In this document: in pieces, positions 7,947 to 14,491 of the stretch | Numbering within the stretch: position 1 is the first letter of the stretch | How the letters are laid out: every line of letters begins with the position of its first letter | Source: CAZDDY01 sp964504455 | Lineage (GTDB): Bacteria; Patescibacteriota; Minisyncoccia; Phycocordibacterales; UBA9973 | NCBI GenBank assembly: GCA_964504455.1 | Contig: CAZDDY010000005.1 | Coordinates: 1 to 23,811 of the forward strand | Direction of reading: 5' to 3' | Length of the DNA: 23,811 nucleotides | Position numbers and translations under genes: made by a program | Notes under the pieces: model-generated | Databases searched by the model: none | Told to the model about the DNA's origin: nothing | What the model saw: only the letters and a program-made list of their open reading frames with translations

Positions 7947-8381
7947 TTATAGAACGCCTACTGAACCAAGTTTCTGTGCCAAAACATCTGCTTCTGTTTC
8001 AACTCGCTTTTTGTATTCTGCCCATCGCTTGTCATTCCAAATTTCTATTCGGTTTTGGACTCCAAGCACTGCAACTTTTCCTCTAATTTGTGCCCGTTCT
8101 TTCAAAAAGTCAGGAATAAGAATACGTCCATTACCATCAACATCTACTTCAACTGCCCCACCAAACATAAATCGATTGAATCTCAAAATATCGGACTGAA
8201 CCATAGAAGCTTCTGAGAGTTTGCTAGAAATTTTCTCCCATTCCTTCGTTGTAAACATAAAAATTGAAAGATCGAGTCCTGGTGCAAGCACAACGCTTTT
8301 TCCCATTTCTTTTCGAAATTTAATCGGGAGAGCCATTCTGTTTTTTTCATCCACTGAGTGGATATATTCACCAATTAGCAT
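7947..8381 (-). CDS. mraZ: Transcriptional regulator MraZ
   Basis: A ring-forming DNA-binding protein that controls the dcw cluster, including its own promoter. At 144 aa it has the two SpoVT/AbrB-type half domains, each with its signature: VDEKNRMALPIKFRKE near the N-terminus and VDVDGNGRILIPDFLKE near residues 78-94. It heads the cluster, with about 56 bases between its end and the ATG of rsmH. Its own promoter at 8431-8459 contains four AGTGG repeats in a 10-bp register, which is the expected type of MraZ target, so autoregulation is likely. Confidence 0.95.
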   Translation of the reverse strand: MLIGEYIHSVDEKNRMALPIKFRKEMGKSVVLAPGLDLSIFMFTTKEWEKISSKLSEASMVQSDILRFNRFMFGGAVEVDVDGNGRILIPDFLKERAQIRGKVAVLGVQNRIEIWNDKRWAEYKKRVETEADVLAQKLGSVGVL

Positions 8382-8408
8382 AGAGATAATGAGGGCGGAG
8401 ACTATTCT

Positions 8409-8459
8409 CCACTTCTTCCCACTTGTCTACATTTTAAGCCACTTTATACCACTATGCAA
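8409..8459 (-). promoter_or_regulatory. mraZ promoter with four MraZ-type boxes
   Basis: On the minus strand, -35 TTGCAT (8454-8459), 17-bp spacer, -10 TAAAAT (8431-8436). AGTGG occurs four times in phase: CCAC on the plus strand begins at 8409, 8419, 8439 and 8449, i.e. every 10 bp with one slot (8429) missing. Two boxes lie in the spacer and two downstream of the -10 box. MraZ is known to bind short GTGG/TGGG direct repeats at about 10-bp spacing. Confidence 0.8.
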
Positions 8460-8465
8460 GCCTAA

Positions 8466-8520
8466 AAACCCACTTCTGTGGATAACAAAAAACCTTACAG
8501 GAGTAAGGTTTTTAAATGAA
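8466..8520. repeat. Left copy of 55-bp duplicated gap flank
   Basis: Identical base for base to 8621-8675 on the other side of the N run. Both copies contain the DnaA box and the terminator hairpin. Best explained as one genomic sequence present at the ends of two unmerged contigs. Confidence 0.9.
8477..8485 (-). promoter_or_regulatory. Perfect DnaA box upstream of mraZ
   Basis: TTATCCACA on the minus strand, 17 bp upstream of the mraZ -35 box. It is repeated at 8632-8640 only because of the duplicated gap flank. Function is possible but unproven. Confidence 0.4.
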
Positions 8521-8620
8521 NNNNNNNNNNNNNNNNNNNNNNNNNNNNNNNNNNNNNNNNNNNNNNNNNNNNNNNNNNNNNNNNNNNNNNNNNNNNNNNN
8601 NNNNNNNNNNNNNNNNNNNN
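8521..8620. other. Assembly gap, 100 N
   Basis: Exactly 100 ambiguous bases, the conventional placeholder length for a scaffold gap of unknown size. The identical 55-bp flanks suggest that the true gap is zero and the contigs overlap. Confidence 0.95.
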
Positions 8621-8675
8621 AAACCCACTTCTGTGGATAACAAAAAACCTTACAGGAGTAAGGTTTTTAAATGAA
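8621..8675. repeat. Right copy of 55-bp duplicated gap flank
   Basis: Exact copy of 8466-8520. If the contigs are merged, only one copy remains and the distance from the 8712 gene to mraZ shrinks by 155 bp. Confidence 0.9.
8643..8668 (-). terminator. Bidirectional rho-independent terminator
   Basis: An 11-bp stem, AAAAACCTTAC (8643-8653) and GTAAGGTTTTT (8658-8668), with an AGGA loop. It is A-rich on one side and T-rich on the other. It ends the transcript of the 8712-9143 gene and insulates the mraZ promoter. The same hairpin appears at 8488-8513 in the duplicated flank. The rest of the gene-free stretch 8382-8711 holds only the promoter, the DnaA box and the gap described separately. Confidence 0.8.
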
Positions 8676-8711
8676 ATTTTTTGTAGTTATTACTTAGTGA
8701 GATTTCGGGAG

Positions 8712-9143
8712 TTAATATTGATGATGTGAAGAATCATCTTCAATTACATCCGAAAAATAAAAGAGGAAACCTGCAATAACACAAATAAAAAAGATAATAA
8801 CGGCTGCAACCCAGTACAATGCCGAAAGAATGAAATATTCCTGGTTATATGCAGTTTGTGCAAGAAACACAGACAACAAGAAAAATATGATAGCAACAAT
8901 ACTGGTTAAAATTTGGAATAAATTATACTCCAACACTTCTTTAGAAGTGTAGGTTGATCTCTCTCTTGGTAATCCTGGTCGCAACAAAAGAAATGCAGAA
9001 AGACAAAATACTGTTGCTTGTGGCCACCCATAGACCCATGTTTTGAAATTCAAAATTTCACCAACAAAAATAATAAGTCCAAAAATAAGTACAACAAAGC
9101 CAGTATAACTAAAGGCCTTGTCAAAAGGTGTTTTATTGCTCAT
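8712..9143 (-). CDS. Four-helix membrane protein of unknown function
   Basis: A 143-aa integral membrane protein with four hydrophobic segments (about 14-33, 40-54, 71-94 and 104-130) and short, partly charged loops; the tail is acidic and ends with two His. No signal peptide, Cys pair or recognised motif. It has its own terminator (8643-8668) and lies apart from neighbours, with a pair of direct repeats (9156-9204) in its upstream region. The layout resembles the 165-aa protein at 9448, which may be a distant paralogue or functional partner; similarity is in topology rather than clear sequence identity. Confidence 0.7.
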   Translation of the reverse strand: MSNKTPFDKAFSYTGFVVLIFGLIIFVGEILNFKTWVYGWPQATVFCLSAFLLLRPGLPRERSTYTSKEVLEYNLFQILTSIVAIIFFLLSVFLAQTAYNQEYFILSALYWVAAVIIFFICVIAGFLFYFSDVIEDDSSHHQY

Positions 9144-9155
9144 AAAGACGATTTA

Positions 9156-9204
9156 ATGTAAATGTAAGTCAAAATTACCTTACTATATATGTAAAATAAG
9201 TCAA
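9156..9204 (-). repeat. Pair of imperfect direct repeats upstream of the 143-aa gene
   Basis: On the minus strand, TTGACTTATTTTACAT (9204-9189) and TTGACTTACATTTACAT (9172-9156) begin 32 bp apart, about three helical turns. Each begins with a -35-like TTGACT, but no convincing -10 box is placed for either. They may be a regulator site or alternative promoters. Confidence 0.4.
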
Positions 9205-9208
9205 TATA

Positions 9209-9233
9209 AAAACCCTTCGGGAAGAAGGGTTTT
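9209..9233 (-). terminator. Rho-independent terminator after the 63-aa gene
   Basis: Stem AAAACCCTTC (9209-9218) with GAAGGGTTTT (9224-9233) and loop GGGAA, followed on the minus strand by a T-rich stretch. It lies 13 bases past the end of the 63-aa gene and so closes the 9945-9247 transcription unit. Confidence 0.85.
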
Positions 9234-9246
9234 GCTTACCAATCCG

Positions 9247-9438
9247 TTATCTATAGTAGTAACGGTACATAAGTTTTGGCTGGAAAAAAATACGTACTTT
9301 TACATACACACTAGCAATTTCTACAAAGCAGAGAGTTATGCAAAAGAATAAAATAGTTATGGGTACAACAATCACCCATTGTAAGATGGTAAGAAGCAAT
9401 GCACCTCCCCCACCAGAAAGAAGGATTATCTTATTCAT
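9247..9438 (-). CDS. Small membrane protein (63 aa), unknown
   Basis: One long hydrophobic stretch (about residues 9-43, after GGGGALLLTILQWVIVV) that could form one or two membrane helices, followed by a basic aromatic tail ending YRYYYR. No recognised family. It starts 9 bases after the 165-aa membrane protein on the same strand and is followed 13 bases later by a strong terminator, so it is probably the second gene of a two-gene unit. It could be a small subunit or modulator of the 165-aa protein; that is only inferred from the pairing. Confidence 0.6.
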   Translation of the reverse strand: MNKIILLSGGGGALLLTILQWVIVVPITILFFCITLCFVEIASVYVKVRIFFQPKLMYRYYYR

Positions 9439-9447
9439 GATTGCTTT

Positions 9448-9945
9448 TTATACTTTTCTTAAATTTGGAATTTTATAGTTTGTTAATTCCTCATCATTCA
9501 TCAACTTAAATGCACAGTATGCAAATAAGAGAAATGCACAAAACAGCATGCATGAAAATAAAGTTTTAAGCGATATCAATTCTTTCATTTCAAATCCCGG
9601 AAAAAGTGATATAGACAACACCAGAAGAACAACCGAGCATGTCCAAATAAATGGAGCCAGGAATAACTCAACGCTTCCAAACATTCTATTCTGGCTATAC
9701 TCTAAATGCCAGACTTGTGATGCAACCACACAAATAAATGCTACATATGTTACAGCAAACATACCAATCACATTTAAAAAGCTTTCACCAAACCAAAAAT
9801 TGAGTGCCTCCCAAAATGCAAGCTTCCAATTCAAGGTAACAAGTAACACAAGCAGTACAAGCGCTATTCCACATGAAAACAGTGTGTATTCCAAGCCTTT
9901 GTTAACTTTTTCTTCATTAGAAAAAGTATTACTTCTGATACTCAT
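9448..9945 (-). CDS. Four-helix membrane protein of unknown function (165 aa)
   Basis: Hydrophobic segments at about 22-43, 53-73, 91-113 and 127-147 suggest four membrane helices, with a charged N-terminus and a C-terminal tail ending NLRKV. I see no catalytic motif and recognise no family. It is the first gene of a unit with the 63-aa gene, driven by the promoter at 9954-9982 whose -10 box is 8 bases from the ATG. Size and topology resemble the 143-aa protein at 8712. The role is unknown. Confidence 0.7.
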   Translation of the reverse strand: MSIRSNTFSNEEKVNKGLEYTLFSCGIALVLLVLLVTLNWKLAFWEALNFWFGESFLNVIGMFAVTYVAFICVVASQVWHLEYSQNRMFGSVELFLAPFIWTCSVVLLVLSISLFPGFEMKELISLKTLFSCMLFCAFLLFAYCAFKLMNDEELTNYKIPNLRKV

Positions 9946-9953
9946 AGTAACGT

Positions 9954-9982
9954 GTATTAAGTTATGAAATATTATCAGTTAA
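9954..9982 (-). promoter_or_regulatory. Promoter of the 165-aa membrane protein gene, near-leaderless
   Basis: -35 TTAACT (9977-9982), 17-bp spacer, -10 TAATAC (9954-9959), then 8 bases to the ATG at 9945. Confidence 0.5.
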
Positions 9983-10014
9983 AGTGTATACCTCAAAAAA
10001 AGAACCTGCAAGTA

Positions 10015-11466
10015 TTACTCACTTTTTGGTCTCATAAGAGGAAATAACTGTACTTCGCGAAGTGGTTTATCACAAAGATATGCAAACAATCTTTCACCAA
10101 AACCAAACCCACAGGTCGGTGGCATCCCATGCTCAAGCATTTCAACAAACTCCCATTCAGGCATCATTGCTTCATTGTCTCCACGATCAATAAGCTCTTG
10201 CTGAAGTGTAAAACGTTCTCGTTGATCAATTGGATCATTAAGCTCAGAAAAACCGTTGCCAAGCTCGCTACCTGCAAGAAGCACTTGAAATCGTTCTGTG
10301 ACCCGAGCATCATCTAAACACGACTTCGCAAGTGGTGAAACAAGCTTTGGCACACGAACCAAGAATGCTGGACCAGAAATATTTTTTCTACAATATTTCC
10401 ATAATGTGTCCATCAATCTTTCACGATTCTCTCCTGAATATACAACTTCAAGCTTCTCAAGCACTTCTTTCATTTCGCTTTCAGTCGCTTCCAACACATC
10501 TATTCCGGTTTGTTTTTTTATCTCATCAACATATGAAATACGCTCCCAGGGACTACTTAAATCAAATGTATGTCCCCTCGTTGAAAAAACAGTTGTGCCA
10601 AACACCTCTTGTGCGATTTTCTTATACAGTTCCTCAACAAGCATCATGCCTGCTTCATAATCTGCATACGCCATATAAAATTCTATGTTTGTAAATTCCT
10701 GTAAGTGGTCTGGGCTCGTACCCTCGTTTCTGTATGCACGTCCTATTTCAAATGTCTTTGGAAAACCAGAAGCCATGAGACGCTTCTGCCAGAGTTCTCC
10801 GATTGAAATTCGCAAATAAACATCAATATCAAAATCATTATGGTGTGTCTTAAATGGGTTTGCCTCAGCACCACCGGTAGTAATTTCAAGTGTTGGTGTT
10901 TCAACTTCAAGGAAACCTTTTTCCTTCATGAATGCTCTAACCACATCCCAAAACTTTGCTTTTTTAAAAAATAGCTCTTTCAGGTCAGGATCTGACAAAA
11001 TATCTAAATAGCGCTTTCTATATCTTTCATCTGGATCTGTAATGCCGTGCCATTTTTCGGGAAGTGGTAAAAGACTCTTAGTAAGCATTGTCCAACTTCC
11101 TACCTGTAGTGTTTTTTCCCCTCGCTTTGTAACAAAAGTACTCCCAGAGAGCTCAACAAAATCTCCAATATCAACCGTATTAAAAAAAAGATCAAATAAT
11201 GTATCCTCCTCACTTTCATTTTTTTTCAATAATCCTTGCATCATTCCAGAGCCATCAGAAATATTCAAAAAAATAAGAGCTCCTTGTGGTCTCAGTGCAA
11301 GTACTCTGCCTGCGATGGTTTCAACCTTTCCTTCTTCGAAGGTATCAATAAGTGTTTTTATATCTGTTGTTCTATTCGTTTTAGAAGGATACGACAAAAA
11401 TCCCGATTCCTCGAGTTTCTTTTTTTTCTCTAATCTCACGCTTCGTAGTTCTTCAAGTGATGCCAT
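10015..11466 (-). CDS. lysS: Lysyl-tRNA synthetase, class II
   Basis: Charges tRNA-Lys with lysine. At 483 aa it has the N-terminal OB-fold anticodon domain (about 50-135) and then the class II core: motif 1 around KGFLEVETPTLEITTGGAEANPF (183-205), motif 2 FEIGRAYRNEGTSPDHLQEFTNIEFY (239-264) and motif 3 near the end. The motif 2 tail is DHLQEFT where bacterial LysS usually has RHNPEFT, and motif 3 is GFGFGERL (453-460) where GIGIDRL is usual; the catalytic Arg is kept. These changes look like a lineage variant, not decay. It lies 23 bases after greA but has its own promoter (11475-11503). Confidence 0.93.
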   Translation of the reverse strand: MASLEELRSVRLEKKKKLEESGFLSYPSKTNRTTDIKTLIDTFEEGKVETIAGRVLALRPQGALIFLNISDGSGMMQGLLKKNESEEDTLFDLFFNTVDIGDFVELSGSTFVTKRGEKTLQVGSWTMLTKSLLPLPEKWHGITDPDERYRKRYLDILSDPDLKELFFKKAKFWDVVRAFMKEKGFLEVETPTLEITTGGAEANPFKTHHNDFDIDVYLRISIGELWQKRLMASGFPKTFEIGRAYRNEGTSPDHLQEFTNIEFYMAYADYEAGMMLVEELYKKIAQEVFGTTVFSTRGHTFDLSSPWERISYVDEIKKQTGIDVLEATESEMKEVLEKLEVVYSGENRERLMDTLWKYCRKNISGPAFLVRVPKLVSPLAKSCLDDARVTERFQVLLAGSELGNGFSELNDPIDQRERFTLQQELIDRGDNEAMMPEWEFVEMLEHGMPPTCGFGFGERLFAYLCDKPLREVQLFPLMRPKSE

Positions 11467-11474
11467 ACCCGCTA

Positions 11475-11503
11475 AGTATAGAGAAAAGCTTACTTGATTT
11501 CAA
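11475..11503 (-). promoter_or_regulatory. Internal promoter of lysS, near-leaderless
   Basis: -35 TTGAAA (11498-11503, inside the end of greA), 17-bp spacer, -10 TATACT (11475-11480), then 8 bases to the lysS ATG. It would allow lysS to be expressed independently of the cell-shape genes upstream. Confidence 0.65.
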
Positions 11504-11954
11504 CAATAACAAATTCTGTTTCGCCTTTTGGTGTTTTCACACACACTGTTTCTCCTTTTTTCTTACCCATGAGCGCACCACCGATTGGTGAGTTGTGAGA
11601 AACTTTTCCTACACCCATATCTGCTTCTTCAGATCCAACAACCACAAAAACGCGTTCATCTTTTTCGCCTTTCTTTTTTACTGTTACTGTTGAACCTATT
11701 GAAACTTCATTTTTTTGATGAGCAGTAACAATTTCCGCATTTTTAAGAATATTTTCAATTTGCCCAATACGCTCTTCGAGTCTTGCCTGTTCTTCTCGGG
11801 CATTATGGTATTCCGCATTCTCAGAGAGGTCACCTAGAGACCGTGCATACATGAGGGCGTCAAGAATTGCTTGTCTTTTTGGACCTTTTAAGTCGTGTAG
11901 CTCTGATTCGAGCTCTTTCTTTTTTTCGCTTGAAATATAAACCTGCGTACTCAT
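11490..11954 (-). CDS. greA: Transcription elongation factor GreA
   Basis: Rescues backtracked RNA polymerase by stimulating cleavage of the RNA 3' end in the secondary channel. At 154 aa it is normal length: N-terminal coiled coil (about 1-76) with the tip LGDLSENAEYHNARE carrying the acidic pair D42 and E45, then the FKBP-like domain containing SHNSPIGGALMGKKKGE. The frame extends upstream to 12089 within the PBP2 gene, but family alignment and the promoter at 11969-11996 place the start at the ATG at 11954. Between mrdA (61-base gap) and lysS (23-base gap). Confidence 0.95.
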   Translation of the reverse strand: MSTQVYISSEKKKELESELHDLKGPKRQAILDALMYARSLGDLSENAEYHNAREEQARLEERIGQIENILKNAEIVTAHQKNEVSIGSTVTVKKKGEKDERVFVVVGSEEADMGVGKVSHNSPIGGALMGKKKGETVCVKTPKGETEFVIVEIK

Positions 11955-11968
11955 ATCTGAATGGGCTA

Positions 11969-11996
11969 ATTCTACAGATAGAGAGCCTAAAGTCAA
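11969..11996 (-). promoter_or_regulatory. Promoter of greA
   Basis: -35 TTGACT (11991-11996), 16-bp spacer, -10 TAGAAT (11969-11974), 14 bases before the greA ATG. The 5' leader would be only about 7-8 bases. Confidence 0.55.
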
Positions 11997-12015
11997 CCCT
12001 GACACGAAGCCTCGC

Positions 12016-13734
12016 TTATTGTATATACTCAGGCTTATTCTTCTCAAGCCACAAAAGAAAGCCTTGAGCAACCGAGGAGGCACCAACATTTATACTTCCT
12101 GGACCTCTTTCCAAAAGTATTGTAAAAGCATATCTTGGATTCTCGTATGGCCAAAAACCAATAATCCATGAATTTATATATTCGTTGTTTGCCCCAACTT
12201 GTGCAGTCCCAGTCTTTGCTGCTACATCAAAAGAAAGAATGTTGAGTCTTTGCACTGTACCGTAGGATTCTGTTACTGCGAGGCGCATTCCCTCGTGAAT
12301 CGCATCAAAATGCTCAGTTTTATGTGGAAGTGTTGCCTGTACCTCACCTTTATCCTTACCACTTTTTTTTATTATTGTTGGTCGAAGCACTGTGCCTTTG
12401 TTGGCAATTGAGGCAACTGCTCGAACCATCTCAATTGGTGTTACTTGAAACCCGTATTGCCCAATTGAAGTATTGTATGTGTCTCCAATTCTCCACGGAT
12501 CGTCGGGAAAATTTTCTTCTTTCCATCTTGGGTCTGGTATTGTGCCATCCTTTTCTCCGGCTATTTCAATACCAGTTTTTTGAGCAATACCAAACTCCTT
12601 TATTCTATTTTTGAGTTTTTCGATTCCGATTCCTTTTTGCCCTTGGTACCCACCACCTACTTCATAAAAATAGATATTTGAAGACACTGCAAGAGCCTTT
12701 TTGATATCAACCCATCCATTATTTGGGTGAAGATCCCGAAAGAGTGTTTTCTTGGTTGAGTCATATGGATTTGGAATTGAGATATAACTATCAGAAAGAA
12801 TTTGTGTTGTTTCAGTAACCACTCCTTCGATAAGTGCTGAGAGCCCAACAAAAGGTTTTATAATCGATCCCGGCGAGTAGAGTCCGGCTATTGCACGATT
12901 GAGAAATGGTTTTCTTGATGATGTGTTGTATCCAGAAATTGTTTTTGTATCCGTCCCTAAAGACAAAACATTCGGATCGTACTGCGGAAAGGTAGTCATA
13001 GTTAAAAGTTCTCCTGTTTTTACATCCATAACAATACCTGCACCTCCCTGGTACCCAACTTCCGTTACCATCTTCACAATTTCTTTATACATATTTTCTT
13101 GTAAGTCTTTATCAATAGACAGAGAGATATTTTTCCCATGCAGTGGCGGATTTATTACATTTGAAGAAACAATATTTCCTTGCACATCTTCCTCAAAAAT
13201 CCATTCTCCATTCTCACCTTGCAAATCTTCATTGAATGCTTCTTCAATTCCATCTGTTGCAGTAAATTCTGTGCGCCAATAATTTCCACTGCTATCTTTC
13301 TTTGGATATTGGACATACCCTAAGAGATTACCGAACCCACCTGAGGCAATATATACACGTTTGTAGAACATAGTATCTTCTGTGGTATCAGGTTTATCAT
13401 TCCATGCAAGTGGAATATTGTTTCGATCAAAAATAATTCCACGTTCAGCGAAAACAGGCTGTTTTTCGAGTGCGTTTATTAAAGAAAGCTCTTGTAGTTC
13501 TTTGCCTTGCTTAATTTGAAGCACTCCTAAGCGAATCGTGAAAAATAAAAATAAAAGTGATGCAAATCCAAATACAAGCCAGATTGCTTTTTTTCCGATC
13601 GTTTTTTCGATTCTTCCTTCAAACTGTTGCTTATCAAACACTGGTAAATTTCTATCATCCAAAAAAACTTCGTCAGGTTCAACAAACGGGTTTGCTCTTC
13701 CAATTCTTCTTCTTTTGAAAAACCTATAAATCAT
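12016..13734 (-). CDS. mrdA: Elongation transpeptidase, penicillin-binding protein 2
   Basis: Class B PBP that cross-links lateral-wall peptidoglycan with RodA. At 572 aa it has an unusually long charged cytoplasmic tail (1-48), one membrane anchor (about 50-72), the pedestal (ERGIIFDRN near 97) and the transpeptidase domain with S290-II-K293, S351-S-N353 and K507-T-G. The N-terminal non-catalytic region is short compared with proteobacterial PBP2. Called PBP2 rather than FtsI because it follows an MreD-like gene (4-base ATGA overlap) and a separate FtsI is in the dcw cluster. No rodA or mreBC is in the window. Function is well supported; the PBP2/FtsI split is inferred from context. Confidence 0.9.
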   Translation of the reverse strand: MIYRFFKRRRIGRANPFVEPDEVFLDDRNLPVFDKQQFEGRIEKTIGKKAIWLVFGFASLLFLFFTIRLGVLQIKQGKELQELSLINALEKQPVFAERGIIFDRNNIPLAWNDKPDTTEDTMFYKRVYIASGGFGNLLGYVQYPKKDSSGNYWRTEFTATDGIEEAFNEDLQGENGEWIFEEDVQGNIVSSNVINPPLHGKNISLSIDKDLQENMYKEIVKMVTEVGYQGGAGIVMDVKTGELLTMTTFPQYDPNVLSLGTDTKTISGYNTSSRKPFLNRAIAGLYSPGSIIKPFVGLSALIEGVVTETTQILSDSYISIPNPYDSTKKTLFRDLHPNNGWVDIKKALAVSSNIYFYEVGGGYQGQKGIGIEKLKNRIKEFGIAQKTGIEIAGEKDGTIPDPRWKEENFPDDPWRIGDTYNTSIGQYGFQVTPIEMVRAVASIANKGTVLRPTIIKKSGKDKGEVQATLPHKTEHFDAIHEGMRLAVTESYGTVQRLNILSFDVAAKTGTAQVGANNEYINSWIIGFWPYENPRYAFTILLERGPGSINVGASSVAQGFLLWLEKNKPEYIQ

Positions 13735-13991
13735 ACACGTAGTGAAATTGATGGTCTCAGAAATTCAATTATATGTAAACTCACAACAAGAAGTACTGCC
13801 ACTCCCATAAAAGCAAAGGCTCCTTCTGTATGATTTACTGTGCGAGCAAAATCAACTAAACACCAAACAAAAATACCTTCATAGTAATAAGGAAACGCAT
13901 AAAAAAGCGGCACCATTGCCAAAAGAGCAATCCATGGCGATATAAAAAACCCTATAAAAAGTAGGAGGAGTGCAAAAAGTATTCGTTTCAT
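13731..13991 (-). CDS. Small MreD-like membrane protein
   Basis: An 86-aa protein with three hydrophobic segments (about 3-20, 22-48 and 58-76). It sits directly before PBP2 with an ATGA overlap, the place where mreD lies in many cell-shape operons, and the proline/tyrosine-rich FYAFPYYYEG stretch fits a membrane scaffold. It is only about half the length of typical MreD (about 160 aa), and the sequence alone does not prove the family. It could be a reduced MreD or an unrelated PBP2 partner. Confidence 0.55.
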   Translation of the reverse strand: MKRILFALLLLFIGFFISPWIALLAMVPLFYAFPYYYEGIFVWCLVDFARTVNHTEGAFAFMGVAVLLVVSLHIIEFLRPSISLRV

Positions 13992-14455
13992 CTTCGGCTA
14001 AAAAATGTCTTAAGCACAATCAAGACAAGAACAATAATGAGCCCATAAAACAAAAATGTATTACTCACAATAAAAAGCGCAAATACTAAGAAGTAGTACA
14101 TAAAGTCGCTGTTTGCTTTTTCAAGATCTTGTATTGTTTCTTTGCCACTAACCCCGTCAGCAGTTGCTTCTGTCTTATTCTCTTCAACTATTTCAACTCT
14201 TTGATAATTGTTCTTTTTTACTTCGATTTGATTTTTAAGATCAAGTCTAAATTTCTCAAGGAAGTCAATTGCTTTTTCTCCTTTTTGTTTAAAAACCTCC
14301 GAGCCGATACCCTCTTTTGAAATGTCTGGTAGAGCTATTTGAGGTTCGGTCGCTGTATCATTTGACTGCCCAAAAGACGTAGTCGCGACTAGGAAAAAGC
14401 TCATTAGAATACTCGATAGGTAAATGATTTTTTTAAGGTTTTTGCCTTCTTTCAT
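13988..14455 (-). CDS. Membrane protein with extracytoplasmic helical domain, unknown
   Basis: The 155-aa product has a hydrophobic N-terminal segment (about 9-29) ending in SFGQS, a likely signal peptide or anchor, then a soluble charged region (about 31-117) with heptad-like helices (EKAIDFLEKFRLDLKNQIEVKK), and a C-terminal hydrophobic region of two helices (about 118-152) ending FFSRR. The soluble part would face outward. It heads the MreD-like/PBP2 unit with a 4-base overlap, so a role in wall elongation is a fair guess. It occupies the place of mreC by order, but I see no MreC signature. Confidence 0.65.
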   Translation of the reverse strand: MKEGKNLKKIIYLSSILMSFFLVATTSFGQSNDTATEPQIALPDISKEGIGSEVFKQKGEKAIDFLEKFRLDLKNQIEVKKNNYQRVEIVEENKTEATADGVSGKETIQDLEKANSDFMYYFLVFALFIVSNTFLFYGLIIVLVLIVLKTFFSRR

Positions 14456-14483
14456 GTGTGTTGTACCTTTACTTTAACACACA
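14455..14483 (-). repeat. Inverted repeat overlapping the start of the 155-aa gene
   Basis: TGTGTGTT (14455-14462) and AACACACA (14476-14483) form an 8-bp stem with a 13-base loop. In the minus-strand RNA the 3' arm abuts the ATG, so it could hide the start or attenuate readthrough from the CPBP gene. No T tract follows, so it is not a typical terminator. Confidence 0.35.
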
Positions 14484-14491
14484 ACAAGACG

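Noticed and set aside
8466..8675. Genuine 55-bp direct repeat or mobile-element end around the gap
   Set aside because: Exact identity ending precisely at both edges of a 100-N run is the mark of an unmerged assembly overlap.
10298..10694. Overlapping 120-aa plus-strand ORFs inside lysS
   Set aside because: They are antisense to well-conserved LysS core motifs and have low-complexity Ser/Phe-rich products.
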